This document shows, piece after piece, positions 25,789 through 34,612 of a DNA stretch of 64,000 nt. The first letter of the stretch is position 1; every line of letters starts with the position of its first letter. Origin of the DNA: Kutzneria sp. CA-103260 (lineage in GTDB: Bacteria > Actinomycetota > Actinomycetes > Mycobacteriales > Pseudonocardiaceae); NCBI RefSeq assembly GCF_018263855.1, contig NZ_CP073318.1, forward strand, positions 9,610,001 to 9,674,000, in the 5' to 3' direction. The notes below the pieces were generated by a model. That model had not been told where the DNA came from and made no database searches. It was given only the letters and a program-made list of their open reading frames with translations. The position numbers were made by a program, and so were the translations under genes.

Positions 25789-26868
25789 TCAGGCCATCAG
25801 CTCGGCGTAGCCGGGCTTGATCACCTCGTTGATCAGCGCCAGCCGCTCGTCGAAGCCGATGAAGGCGGACTTCATGGCGTTCACGGTGAACCACTGCAGG
25901 TCGGTCCAGCCGTAGCCGAAGGCCTCGTGCAGGGCGGCGAACTCGCTGGACATGGTGCAGCCGCTCATCAACCGGTTGTCCGTGTTGACGGTCACTCGGA
26001 ACCGCAGGTCGGTGAGCAGGCCGATGGGGTGCTCGGCGATCGACTTGGCCGCGCCGGTCTGCACGTTGGACGACGGGCACATCTCCAGCGGGATGCGCTT
26101 GTCCCGGACGAAGCCGGCCAGCCGTCCGATGTGGACGGAGCCGTCGGCGTCCTGGGTGATGTCGTCCACGATGCGCACGCCGTGGCCGAGCCGGTCGGTG
26201 CCGCAGTGCTGGATGGCCTCCCAGATCGACGGCAGTCCGAACGCCTCGCCGGCGTGGATGGTGAAGTGGGCGTTCTGCTGGCGCAGGTACTCGAAGGCGT
26301 CCAGGCCGCGGGTGGGCGGGAAGCCGGCCTCGGGCCCGGCGATGTCGAAGCCGACCACGCCGGCGTCGCGGTAGCGCACGGCCAGCTCGGCGATCCGCAG
26401 CCAGCCCTCGTTCTGCCGCATCGCGCACAGCAGCGTGCCGATCCGGATCTTGTTGCCGGTGTTGCGCTCGCCCAGCCGGAAGCCCTCCTGCACGGCCTCC
26501 ACGACCTGCTCCAGGGACAGGCCGCTGGGCAGGAACAGCTCGGGGGCGTACCGGACCTCGGCGTAGACGACGCCGTCGGCGGCCAGGTCCTCGGCCGCCT
26601 CCGCGGCCACCCGGACCAGGGCCTGCTCGGACTGCATCACGCCACAGGTGTGGGCGAAGGTCTCCAGGTAGCGCACGAGCGAGCCGGAGTCGGCGGCGTC
26701 TCTGAACCAGGCGCCCAGGGCTTCGGGATTAGTGGTGGGGAGTTCCGGGTAGCCGATCGTGTCGGCCAGTTCGATCACTGTCTGGGGCCGCAACCCGCCG
26801 TCCAGGTGGTCGTGCAGGAGCACCTTGGGGGCGCGGCGGATCGCCTCGGGGGTCATCGGCGTAGGCAT
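25789..26868 (-). CDS. add: Adenosine deaminase
   Basis: 359 aa. Converts adenosine/deoxyadenosine to inosine/deoxyinosine. Metal and catalytic residues visible: LLHDHLDGGLRP (H-x-H zinc ligands), FTIHAGEAFG (third His and catalytic Glu two residues on), RLGHGVRI (catalytic His), and VTVNTDNRLMS (the usual D-D/P motif appears as T-D-N). MCPSSNVQTGA is the family NP/SN motif. It feeds purine nucleoside phosphorylase at 47362. The stop is about 90 nt from the MFS gene's upstream region. Confidence 0.96.
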   Translation of the reverse strand: MPTPMTPEAIRRAPKVLLHDHLDGGLRPQTVIELADTIGYPELPTTNPEALGAWFRDAADSGSLVRYLETFAHTCGVMQSEQALVRVAAEAAEDLAADGVVYAEVRYAPELFLPSGLSLEQVVEAVQEGFRLGERNTGNKIRIGTLLCAMRQNEGWLRIAELAVRYRDAGVVGFDIAGPEAGFPPTRGLDAFEYLRQQNAHFTIHAGEAFGLPSIWEAIQHCGTDRLGHGVRIVDDITQDADGSVHIGRLAGFVRDKRIPLEMCPSSNVQTGAAKSIAEHPIGLLTDLRFRVTVNTDNRLMSGCTMSSEFAALHEAFGYGWTDLQWFTVNAMKSAFIGFDERLALINEVIKPGYAELMA

Positions 26869-27231
26869 TGCGACACGGTACCTGTAGTGCGGCGTGTTCC
26901 CAGCCGGCGCGATCTTGGGGCGCTATGATCATCGACGGTGTTAGCCGAGCCGGTGAAATCCACCCTCTCGTATGGCGGCCCCCGCTGACGGGTGGTATGT
27001 CGACCACGGTCTGCCACCGAGTCGGGGTATGGCATCACTCAAACAGGGGATCTTTGGTTTCAGTCAGCAACAGAATGAAGATCGATTAGGTCCCACGCGG
27101 CCGTGGGCGTGCTCCGAACGACCCAAATCAGGGCACGGCTGCGTCAAGATCCGTGGGGCCGGTTCGTGTCGCCGTGAGTAGCTGGCTAGAGTCGCTGAGT
27201 CTCCCCATCCCCATGGACGAAGGCGCCAGCC
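26869..27231. other. 363-bp non-coding stretch between add and the coiled-coil gene
   Basis: No convincing gene. It holds the divergent promoters. A small hairpin CCCACG-CGGC-CGTGGG lies at 27092-27107, and TAGAGT about 40 nt before 27232 is a possible -10. The stretch is less GC-rich than its surroundings around 27030-27090. I do not recognise a riboswitch or tRNA in it. Confidence 0.5.
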
Positions 27232-28491
27232 GTGAACGAGAACAACAACTCCACGATGTCCTTCGATCGGATGCGCAACATGCTCACGCGCGCCGCGGAG
27301 ATTCGTGAGAGCGAACAGCAGCAGATCTTCGACGCGCTCGACGAGATCCACGCGCGGATGTCCCCGCTCGAATCGCTGGGTTCCGTTCGCAAGCGCCTGT
27401 CGGAGCTGCCGGACCGCACCGAGGTCAGCGTGCTGGCCGAACGTCTCGACGAGGCCCTGGCCAAGCTGGAGGCGCAGGACGGCGCCATCGCCGAGCTGGG
27501 CCGCGCGCTGGAGGGCGTGGTCGACAAGCTGGCCAAGCCGTTCGCGCAGCTGGACGGCCGGCTGGACGGCGTCGGCGGCCGCTTCGAGGGCGTCGCCGGC
27601 CGGATGGACGGCCTCGAGGACAAGCTGACCCACATCCACAAGCGCCTCGACGACGTCGACGGCCACCTGGACAAGCAGGACGGCAAGGCCGACGCGCTGC
27701 CCGGTGTGCTGCACGCCCCGATCCGCGAGCGCCTCGAGGCGCTGGAGACCGCCCTGCGCAGCCGCATCGACGAGGTCGACGAGGGCGTGCACGAGCACCT
27801 CGACGGCACCAAGGAGGCGCTGCAGCGCTCCGTCGTCGAGTCCGGCGACGGCGTCCGGGCGAGCATCGGCGACTCCCGGGCCGCCCTGGAGAGCAAGCTG
27901 GGCGACTCGCGCGCCGCGCTGGAGAGCAGCCTGAGCGACTCTCGCGCCCTGCTGGAGAACAAGCTGGCCGAGGTGCACGGCACGGTGAACGACCGGATCA
28001 GCGCCACGCACGACTCCGTGCACGCCAAGCTGGACGACCTCATGTCCCGCCCGGCCGTCGACCCGACCGACCGGCTGGAGGCCCTGGCCCGCCGCCTGGA
28101 CCAGGTCTCCACCCGCCTCGACGAGATCGACACCCGCGTCGACGCCGTCGGCACCGGCGTTGGCGACCGCATCGGCGACCTGGCCGGCACCGTCTCCAAC
28201 GGCCTGCAGGACGTGCACGGCACCCTGTCGGCCCGTCCCGACGCCGACCGCCTGGTCTCTCTGGTCCGTGGGGCCAACGAGGAGTCCGAGCGGCGCAACG
28301 CCAGCCAGCTGGACGAGGCCATGGCCACCTTCGCCGAGCTCATCCTCGGCGGCGGCGCGCCCACCCCGCCCCCGCCGCCCACCGCGCTGCCCCGTCCGCA
28401 GCGCCGGGCCCGGGCTCCGAAGAACGCCATCGCCAACAAGGGCGACAAGGTGGACATCGACGGCATCGACCTGGCCGCCGAAGGCGCCTGA
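27232..28491 (+). CDS. Long coiled-coil protein, function unknown
   Basis: 419 aa. Almost the whole length (~15-360) is heptad-like helical sequence: LDEALAKLEAQDGAIAELGR, RLDGVGGRFEGVAGRMDGLE, and an internal 11-residue repeat (GDSRAALESKL, GDSRAALESSL, SDSRALLENKL). A Pro-rich hinge follows (TPPPPPTALPRPQRRAR) and a short acidic tail (KGDKVDIDGIDL). No signal peptide or membrane segment. Could be a cytoskeletal scaffold or spacer; no specific family is recognised. GTG start. A strong terminator follows immediately. Confidence 0.7.
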   Translation: MNENNNSTMSFDRMRNMLTRAAEIRESEQQQIFDALDEIHARMSPLESLGSVRKRLSELPDRTEVSVLAERLDEALAKLEAQDGAIAELGRALEGVVDKLAKPFAQLDGRLDGVGGRFEGVAGRMDGLEDKLTHIHKRLDDVDGHLDKQDGKADALPGVLHAPIRERLEALETALRSRIDEVDEGVHEHLDGTKEALQRSVVESGDGVRASIGDSRAALESKLGDSRAALESSLSDSRALLENKLAEVHGTVNDRISATHDSVHAKLDDLMSRPAVDPTDRLEALARRLDQVSTRLDEIDTRVDAVGTGVGDRIGDLAGTVSNGLQDVHGTLSARPDADRLVSLVRGANEESERRNASQLDEAMATFAELILGGGAPTPPPPPTALPRPQRRARAPKNAIANKGDKVDIDGIDLAAEGA

Positions 28492-28507
28492 TCTCGTGAG
28501 CTAGAAC

Positions 28508-28545
28508 AGGCCCGGGGTGAGACCGCTCACCTCGGGCCTCTTCTG
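28508..28545 (+). terminator. Rho-independent-type terminator
   Basis: Stem of 14 pairs with one G-U (arms AGGCCCGGGGTGAG and CTCACCTCGGGCCT) around ACCG, followed by CTTCTGT. Directly after the coiled-coil gene. Confidence 0.85.
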
Positions 28546-28606
28546 TATCGGTAGTGAGTCGTAAAATCCAACTCAGCAGGTGAACGAGCTTTGCTGAGGA
28601 GGAGTC

Positions 28607-29784
28607 ATGAGGGACGCCGTCATCGTCGACGCAGTGCGGACACCGATCGGCAAGGGCAAGCCGGGCGGCGCGCTGTCCGGCGTGCATCCCGTCGACCTGC
28701 ACGCGCACGCCATCCGGTCGCTGATCGAGCGCACCGGCATCGACCCGGCCGCGGTCGACGACGTGATCAGCGGCGCCGTCGGCCAGATCGGGGAGCAGAG
28801 CGGCAACACGGCCCGCTGGGCCGCGCTCTCGGCGGGGCTGCCGGAGTCAGTGCCGGCGGTGACCGTCGACCGGCAGTGCGGCAGCAGCCAGCAGGCCATC
28901 CACTTCGCCGCGCAGGGCGTCATCGCCGGCGCGTACGACGTGGTGATCGCCTCCGGCATCGAGTCCATGAGCCGGATCCCGATCGGCAGCCAGGCCGCCG
29001 GCCAGGACTTCCTCGGCCCCGGCGTCGCCGCCCGTTACCCGGAAGGCCTCGTGCCGCAGGGCATCAGCGCCGAACTGATCGCCCAGCGCTGGAACCTGTC
29101 CCGCGCGCAGCTGGACGCCTTCGCCGCCGAGAGCCACCGCCGGGCCGCCACCGCGTGGTCCGAGGGCCGGTTCGCCGCCGAGGTCGCGCCGATCAAGGTG
29201 AACGCCGTCGAGGTCAACGGGGACGAGACCATCCGCCCCAGCACCACCCCCGAGGTGCTGGCCGGACTCCGCCCGCGTTCAAGTCCGACTTCTGGCAGCA
29301 GCGCTTCCCCGACCTGGACTGGCGGGTCACCGCCGGCAACTCCAGCCCGATCAACGACGGCTCGGCCGCCGTGCTGATCACCAGCAGCGAGACGGCCTTG
29401 AAGCTGGGCCTCAAGCCCCGCGCCCGGCTGCACTCCTTCGCCGTCGTCGGCGACGACCCGCTCTACATGCTCACCGGCGTCATCCCGGCCACCCGCAAGG
29501 TGCTGGACCGGGCCGGCCTCACCCTCGCCGACATCGACGCCTTCGAGGTCAACGAGGCGTTCGCCAGCGTCGTGCTGGCCTGGCAGGCCGAGACCGGCGC
29601 CGACCTGGGCAAGGTGAACGTCAACGGCGGCGCCACCGCCATCGGCCACCCGCTCGGCGCCAGCGGCGCCCGCCTGATGACCACCCTGCTCGGCGTCCTG
29701 GAGCAGACCGGCGGCCGCTACGGCCTGCAGACCATGTGCGAGGCCGGCGGCCTGGCCAACGCCACCATCATCGAACGCCTGTGA
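28607..29784 (+). pseudogene. Thiolase (acetyl-CoA acetyltransferase) with a frameshift
   Basis: Reads as a thiolase in two frames. Codons from 28607 give MRDAVIVDAVRTPIGKGKPG, active-site Cys in VDRQCGSSQQA and RPSTTPEVLAGLRP; from about 29276 the reading continues one frame over as AFKSDFWQQRFPDLDWRV, NEAFASVVLAWQ, GGATAIGHPLGASGAR and MCEAGGLANATIIERL. Restoring one G in CCGCCCGCGTTC near 29275 rejoins the halves. All catalytic motifs are otherwise intact, so this is a recent frameshift or a sequencing error. Ribosome-binding site GAGGAG precedes the ATG. Family role: condensing or cleaving acyl-CoAs. Confidence 0.85.
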
Positions 29785-29791
29785 GCAGGCG

Positions 29792-30385
29792 TCAGCGCGA
29801 AAGTTCGGTCAGCGACACGTCGATCGGGAACGGGACCGACGTCTTCAACCGATCGTGGAAGATCCCGGTCAGCGTGTAGCTGCGAGTCGCAGGATCCAGC
29901 TCGTAGACGTAGACGACTGGCCGGCCGCTGTCGTTCTCGATGCGCCAGAAGTGCCGAAGCCCGGCCTCCGCGTACCGTCGGGGCTTGGTCTCCCGGTCCC
30001 GGATCTCCGAGGACTTGGAGACCACCTCGACGACGAGGAGCACATCGTCAGGTGTGTAGTAGGTGCGATCCAGGTCGGTCGCGGCGCTGGCGGACACTAC
30101 GGAGACATCGGGGCATGGACGTTGCCTCTCGCCGAGAATGATGTCCATCTCGCGGGTGGCAGTGAGCTCGTCCGGAGCTTGGCGTTCCAGCTCATCGCAC
30201 AGACGCTGAACCACTCGTCGGTGAAACTCCGTCTGCGGACTCATGACGATGAGCTCTCCATCGATCAGCTCGATGTGCTTGAGCGCATCGAGCTCGCCAT
30301 AGGGGCCGTCCAGGTTGAGCTGATCGAGATCAGCAGCAGTCCAGCCATCTGGCGGCACATACGGCCACTGGAGTCCGACGGTCAC
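29792..30385 (-). CDS. Uma2-family (DUF820) putative endonuclease
   Basis: 197 aa. Uma2 proteins have a PD-(D/E)xK nuclease fold. Visible: ELIDGELIVMSPQTEFHRRV near the N-terminus, PCPDVSVVSAS (metal-binding Asp), and VLLVVEVVSKSSEIRD (the E-x-K core, VVEVVSKSS) followed by DRETKPRRYAEAGLRHFW. They occur in many paralogues in actinomycetes and cyanobacteria; biological role unclear. The GTG at 30385 is chosen because an in-frame start at 30457 would lie inside the terminator of the neighbouring operon. Convergent with the thiolase, 7 nt apart. Confidence 0.85.
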   Translation of the reverse strand: MTVGLQWPYVPPDGWTAADLDQLNLDGPYGELDALKHIELIDGELIVMSPQTEFHRRVVQRLCDELERQAPDELTATREMDIILGERQRPCPDVSVVSASAATDLDRTYYTPDDVLLVVEVVSKSSEIRDRETKPRRYAEAGLRHFWRIENDSGRPVVYVYELDPATRSYTLTGIFHDRLKTSVPFPIDVSLTELSR

Positions 30386-30406
30386 CGTTCCAGGGTAGCC
30401 GCCATG

Positions 30407-30446
30407 ACGCGAAGGGCCCGGCTGAATCCAACCGGGCCCTTCGCGT
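30407..30446 (-). terminator. Terminator of the deoC-aldehyde dehydrogenase operon
   Basis: Perfect 15-bp arms (ACGCGAAGGGCCCGG and complement) around a 10-nt loop, 8 nt after the last stop of the minus-strand operon. Confidence 0.85.
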
Positions 30447-30453
30447 GGTTCGC

Positions 30454-31314
30454 TCACACACCCATCGGGTGCCAGACGGTCTTGGTCTCCAGCACGGCGC
30501 GCATCCGGCTGACGTCCGGTTCCCGCACCCAGTCCGGTTCACCACGGCCGGAGCGCACGAGCCGCTTCACGGTGCCGGCGGCGGCGCGCTCCAGGTCGGC
30601 CTTGACGGCATCCGGCGCGCCGGTCAGGTCCAGGGCGTTGACGTCGGCGTGGGCGGCGAGCCAGGGGGCGATCTCGGCGGTGCGGCCGGTGAGCACGTTG
30701 ACCACGCCACCGGGCACGTCGGAGGTGGCCAGCACCTCGGACAGGGTGATCGCCGGCAGCGGCCGGTCCTGGCTGGCCACGACCACGCAGGTGCTGCCGG
30801 TGGCGATCACCGGGGCGACCACGCTGACCAGCCCGAGCAGCGACGACGCCTGCGGCGCGAGCACGGCGACCACGCCGGTGGGCTCGGGCACGCTGAACGA
30901 GAAGTACGGCCCGGCGACGGGATTGGACGCGCCGAACACGCTGGCGATCTTGTCGGTCCAGCCGGCATACCAGACCCAGCGGTCGATGGCGGCGTCCACG
31001 ATGGCCTCGCCCCGCTTGGTGCCCTCGCTGGCCGAGACCTCGGCGACGAACTGCTCGCGCCGCCCCTCCAGCAGCTCGGCGACCCGGTACAGCACCTGGC
31101 CCCGGTTGTAGGCGGTCGCGCCGGACCAGCCGGGGAACGCCTTGCGGGCGGCCGCGACGGCGTCCCGGGCGTCCTTGCGCGAGCCCTGCGCGGCGTTGGC
31201 CAGGAAGCCGCCCCGTGAGTCGTTCACCGGATAGGACCGGCCGGACTCGGAACGCGGGAACGCGCCGCCGATGTAGAGCTTGTACGTCTTGGCGACGGAA
31301 ATGCGGTCAGACAT
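30454..31314 (-). CDS. Truncated aldehyde dehydrogenase-like protein
   Basis: 286 aa, against ~480 for the full enzyme. It keeps the N-terminal NAD-binding half (YKLYIGGAFPRSESGRSYPV, EPTGVVAVLAPQASSLLGLV, DVPGGVVNVLTGRTAEIAPW) but where the family has E-LGGK and the G-Q-x-C catalytic region it ends with LDLTGAPDAVKADLE and a short tail. It therefore lacks the nucleophilic Cys and is probably not a dehydrogenase alone. It overlaps the full-length paralogue upstream by 8 nt. It may be a partner or regulatory subunit of that enzyme; this is inference. Confidence 0.85.
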   Translation of the reverse strand: MSDRISVAKTYKLYIGGAFPRSESGRSYPVNDSRGGFLANAAQGSRKDARDAVAAARKAFPGWSGATAYNRGQVLYRVAELLEGRREQFVAEVSASEGTKRGEAIVDAAIDRWVWYAGWTDKIASVFGASNPVAGPYFSFSVPEPTGVVAVLAPQASSLLGLVSVVAPVIATGSTCVVVASQDRPLPAITLSEVLATSDVPGGVVNVLTGRTAEIAPWLAAHADVNALDLTGAPDAVKADLERAAAGTVKRLVRSGRGEPDWVREPDVSRMRAVLETKTVWHPMGV

Positions 31315-32740
31315 CGAGGTACGCCTCCAGCCCGGCGCGGCCGCCCTCGCGGCCGAAGCCCGACTCCTGGTAGCCGCCGAACGGCGCGGTCGGGTCGAAA
31401 CGGTTGAACGTGTTGGCCCACACCACACCGGCCCGCATGCGCTGCGCCGCCCACAGGATGCGCGAGCCCTTCTCGGTCCAGATGCCGGCGGACAGCCCGT
31501 ACGGGGTGTTGTTGGCCTTGGCCACCGCCTCGTCCGGGGTGCGGAAGGTCAGCACCGACAGCACCGGCCCGAAGATCTCCTCGCGGGCGATCCGCATCGA
31601 CTGCTGCACGTCGGAGAACACCGTGGGGGCGAAGAAGAATCCCTTCTCCGGCACCGGACACGGGCTGGTCCAGCGCTGGGCCCCCTCGGCGTCGCCGGCC
31701 GCCGCCAGCTCCTGGATCTTCTCCAGCTGGGCCCGGGAGTTGATCGCGCCCACGTCGGTGTTCTTGTCCAGCGAGTCGCCGACCCGCAGCGTGGACACCC
31801 GGTGCCGCAGCTTCTCCAGCAGCTCGTCGGCGATCGACTCCTGCACCAGCAGCCGCGAGCCGGCGCAGCAGACGTGCCCCTGGTTGAAGAAGATGCCGTT
31901 CACGATGCCCTCGACGGCCTGGTCCAGCGGCGCGTCGTCGAACACGATGTTGGCGGCCTTGCCGCCCAGCTCCAGGGTGAGCTTCTTGCCGGTGCCGGCC
32001 AGCGAGCGCTGGATCAGCTTGCCGACCTCGGTGGACCCGGTGAACGCGACCTTGTCGATGCCGGCGTGGTTGACCAGCTCCGAGCCCACGTCGCCGGCGC
32101 CGGGCAGGATGTTCACCACGCCCGGCGGCAGGTCGGCCTGCTGGCAGATCTCGGCCAGCACCAGCGCGGTCAGCGGCGTGGTCTCGGCCGGCTTGAGCAC
32201 GACGGTGTTGCCGCAGGCCAGCGCCGGCGCGATCTTCCAGGCCGCCATCAGCAGCGGGAAGTTCCACGGGATGACCTGGCCGGCCACGCCCAGCGGCCGC
32301 GGGTCCGGCCCGAAGCCGGCGTAGCCCAGCTTGTCGGCCCAGCCCGCGTGGTAGAAGAAATGCGCGGCGGCCGTCGGCACGTCGACGTCCCGCGACTCCT
32401 TGATCGGCTTGCCGTTGTCCAGGCTCTCCAGCACGGCGAGCTCCCGCGCGCGCTCCTGGATTAGCCGGGCGACGCGGAAGATGTACTTGGCCCGCTCGGC
32501 GCCGGGCATCTTGCCCCACACCCGCTCGTGGGCCCGGCGCGCGGCCTTGACCGCGGTGTCCACATCGGCCGGCGAGGCCGTGCTGACCTCGGCCAGCACC
32601 TCCTCGGTGGCCGGGTTGACCGTCTTGAGCGGCTCGCCCGAGCCCTCGACGAACTTGCCGTCGACGAACATGCGGTAGGCCGGCTTCAGGTTCGCGATGT
32701 CCCGCGACTCGGGCGCGGGCGCGTACTCCCAGTTGCTCAT
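31307..32740 (-). CDS. Aldehyde dehydrogenase
   Basis: 477 aa, full length. NAD(P)-dependent oxidation of an aldehyde to the acid. Motifs: VIPWNFPLLMAAWKIAPALA, VAFTGSTEVGK, catalytic Glu in LTLELGGKAANIVF, catalytic Cys in FNQGHVCCAGSRLL, and EEIFGPVLSV. Position directly after deoC (2 nt gap) suggests it removes acetaldehyde released from deoxyribose-5-phosphate, though substrate cannot be read from sequence. Confidence 0.93.
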   Translation of the reverse strand: MSNWEYAPAPESRDIANLKPAYRMFVDGKFVEGSGEPLKTVNPATEEVLAEVSTASPADVDTAVKAARRAHERVWGKMPGAERAKYIFRVARLIQERARELAVLESLDNGKPIKESRDVDVPTAAAHFFYHAGWADKLGYAGFGPDPRPLGVAGQVIPWNFPLLMAAWKIAPALACGNTVVLKPAETTPLTALVLAEICQQADLPPGVVNILPGAGDVGSELVNHAGIDKVAFTGSTEVGKLIQRSLAGTGKKLTLELGGKAANIVFDDAPLDQAVEGIVNGIFFNQGHVCCAGSRLLVQESIADELLEKLRHRVSTLRVGDSLDKNTDVGAINSRAQLEKIQELAAAGDAEGAQRWTSPCPVPEKGFFFAPTVFSDVQQSMRIAREEIFGPVLSVLTFRTPDEAVAKANNTPYGLSAGIWTEKGSRILWAAQRMRAGVVWANTFNRFDPTAPFGGYQESGFGREGGRAGLEAYLDV

Positions 32741-32742
32741 TG

Positions 32743-33693
32743 TCAGTCCACCGTCACGTAGTCCGGGCCGCTGTAGTGGCCCTCCAGCTGGGTGCGCCGC
32801 TGCATCAACAAGTCGTTGAGCAGGCTGGACGCGCCGAAACGGAACAGCGTAGGGGTCAGCCACTGCTCCCCGGCGACCTCGTGCACCGCGACCAGGTAGC
32901 GGATCGCGTCCTTGGTGGTGCGGATGCCGCCGGCGGGCTTCACGCCGCGCAGCTCGCCGGTGCGGTCGTGCCAGTCGCGGACCGCCTGCAGCATCACGTG
33001 CGTGACGGGCAGCGTCGCGGCGGGGGAGACCTTGCCGGTCGAGGTCTTGATGAAGTCGCCGCCGGCCAGCAGGGCCAGCCAGGACGCCCGGCGCACGTTG
33101 TCGTACGTCGAGAGCTCGCCGGTCTCCAGGATCACCTTGAGGTGCGCGTCCCCGCAGGCCGCCTTGATCGCGACGATCTCGTCGTAGACCTGGCCGTAGC
33201 GGCCGGACAGGAACGCGCCGCGGTCGATGACCATGTCGATCTCGGTGGCGCCGGCCTGCACGGCCATCTCGGTGTCGGCGAGCTTCACCGCGCGGTTGGA
33301 CCGGCCGGACGGGAACGCGGTCGCGACGCTGGCCACGCCGACCCCGCTGTCGCCGACGCCGGCCACGGCGGTCGCGACCATGTCCGGGTACACGCAGACG
33401 GCTCCGACGTGCGGCACGTCCGCGTACTCGGGATCGGGTCGACGGGCCTTGGCGGCCAGGGTCCGGACCTTGCCAGGCGTGTCGGCGCCCTCCAGGGTGG
33501 TCAGGTCGACCATGGAGATCGCGGTGTCGATGGCCCACAGCTTCGAGGCCTTCTTGATGCTGCGTGTGGCGAGGTTGGCCGCACGCTGTTCGACGCCGAC
33601 CTGGTCGACCCCGGGCAGTCCGTGCAGGAAGCGTCGTAGTGACGCGTCATCGCGCGTGACCTCCGACAACTCTGTCTGAGAAGGGGCTGACAT
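32743..33693 (-). CDS. deoC: Deoxyribose-phosphate aldolase
   Basis: 316 aa, the longer DeoC class. Splits 2-deoxyribose-5-phosphate into glyceraldehyde-3-phosphate and acetaldehyde. Schiff-base lysine region: GGDFIKTSTGKVSPAAT; also ATEIDMVIDRGAFLSGRYGQ, LKVILETGEL and GVKPAGGIRTTKDAIRYL. The ATG at 33693 fits the family; an in-frame extension to 33759 would run toward the divergent DivIVA-repeat gene. First gene of an operon with two aldehyde dehydrogenase genes; end point of deoxynucleoside breakdown. Confidence 0.95.
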   Translation of the reverse strand: MSAPSQTELSEVTRDDASLRRFLHGLPGVDQVGVEQRAANLATRSIKKASKLWAIDTAISMVDLTTLEGADTPGKVRTLAAKARRPDPEYADVPHVGAVCVYPDMVATAVAGVGDSGVGVASVATAFPSGRSNRAVKLADTEMAVQAGATEIDMVIDRGAFLSGRYGQVYDEIVAIKAACGDAHLKVILETGELSTYDNVRRASWLALLAGGDFIKTSTGKVSPAATLPVTHVMLQAVRDWHDRTGELRGVKPAGGIRTTKDAIRYLVAVHEVAGEQWLTPTLFRFGASSLLNDLLMQRRTQLEGHYSGPDYVTVD

Positions 33694-33752
33694 GGGATCG
33701 AGTCTAAGTGGCACTTGCGTGCGTATGTCTCCTGAGACGTGAGGAGACCGCC

Positions 33753-34481
33753 GTGACATTGACCCCCGAAGAGGTGCGTGAAGTCGTCTTCAACCCGCCG
33801 CCGCCGGGGCGACGGGCTTACCACCCGGGGGAGGTGGACGACTTCGTGGACCGCATCGAGGCAACGATGCGCGGCCTGGACAGTCTCACCGGCCAGGACG
33901 TCAACAAGGTCAAGTTCCACAAGCCGCCGGCCGGCGAGGACGGCTACTTCGACTACGAGGTCGACCAGTTCCTGGCGCTGGCCGCCGAGGCGCTGGGCTG
34001 CGGCTACGACATCGACGAGGTCGACGCCTTCCTGGACCGGGTGGTCGGCGCGCTGCACGGCACCGACCGGCTCACCGTCGACGAGGTCCGGCAGGCGCGG
34101 TTCAGTCGGGCCGCCGCCACCGCCGACGGCTACAACGAGGACGGTGTCGACGCCTTCCTGCTCATCGTGGCCAAGGTGCTGGAACGGCTCGGCGGCCGGC
34201 CGCGCACCCTCACCGCCGACGACATCGTCACCGTCGGCTTCCACACCGCCAGCCCCGGCGACCGCGGCTACGACGAGGACGAGGTCGACCACTTCCTCGA
34301 CAAGGTCGAGGCCACCCTGCGCGGCCGCGGCCGCCTCACCGCCGCCCAGGTCCGCGAGGTCACCTTCGGCGAGGCGCTGATCGAGGGCGAGGGCTACGAC
34401 CAGGACGAGGTCGACACCTTCCTCGACATCATCGAGGCCCAGCTGTCCACACCCACCCTCATCCCCGCGAGTCCCGCTTAG
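33753..34481 (+). CDS. Protein of five tandem DivIVA-type N-terminal modules
   Basis: 242 aa made of five repeats of ~45 residues, each of the form LT-x-(x)-V-x-x-V-x-F ... GY-x-x-x-EVD-x-F-L, for example LTPEEVREVVFNPPP with EVDDFVDRIEATM, LTADDIVTVGFHTAS with YDEDEVDHFLDKVEATL, LTAAQVREVTFGEAL with YDQDEVDTFLDIIEAQL. This is the DivIVA (DivI1A) membrane-curvature and dimer module, but without the long coiled coil of true DivIVA/Wag31. Very acidic. GTG at 33753 with GAGGAG 6 nt upstream. The last codons (IPASPA-stop) are formed by a copy of a dispersed repeat. Possibly a partner or competitor of DivIVA at the pole; inference only. Confidence 0.85.
   Translation: MTLTPEEVREVVFNPPPPGRRAYHPGEVDDFVDRIEATMRGLDSLTGQDVNKVKFHKPPAGEDGYFDYEVDQFLALAAEALGCGYDIDEVDAFLDRVVGALHGTDRLTVDEVRQARFSRAAATADGYNEDGVDAFLLIVAKVLERLGGRPRTLTADDIVTVGFHTASPGDRGYDEDEVDHFLDKVEATLRGRGRLTAAQVREVTFGEALIEGEGYDQDEVDTFLDIIEAQLSTPTLIPASPA
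34464..34481 (+). repeat. 3'-end repeat, partial copy
   Basis: ATCCCCGCGAGTCCCGCT then TAG: the core CCCCGCGAGTCCCGCT of the dispersed 3'-end element, here forming the last codons of the DivIVA-repeat gene. Confidence 0.6.
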
Positions 34482-34612
34482 CCCTCACCCCGAATGTGTG
34501 AATCAGGCCGCGGGTGTCCCTCGTTGGCGGGACACCACAACGGTTTCACCCGCCTGGCCCGCGGCAGTGGATCTACCCTGATCCGAACACTGGGACAACT
34601 CCAGGAGTCGTC

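Noticed and set aside
30454..31314. Short aldehyde dehydrogenase as a frameshift fragment of a longer gene
   Set aside because: The remaining sequence beyond its stop is a terminator with no dehydrogenase coding in any frame; the short form has its own coupled start.
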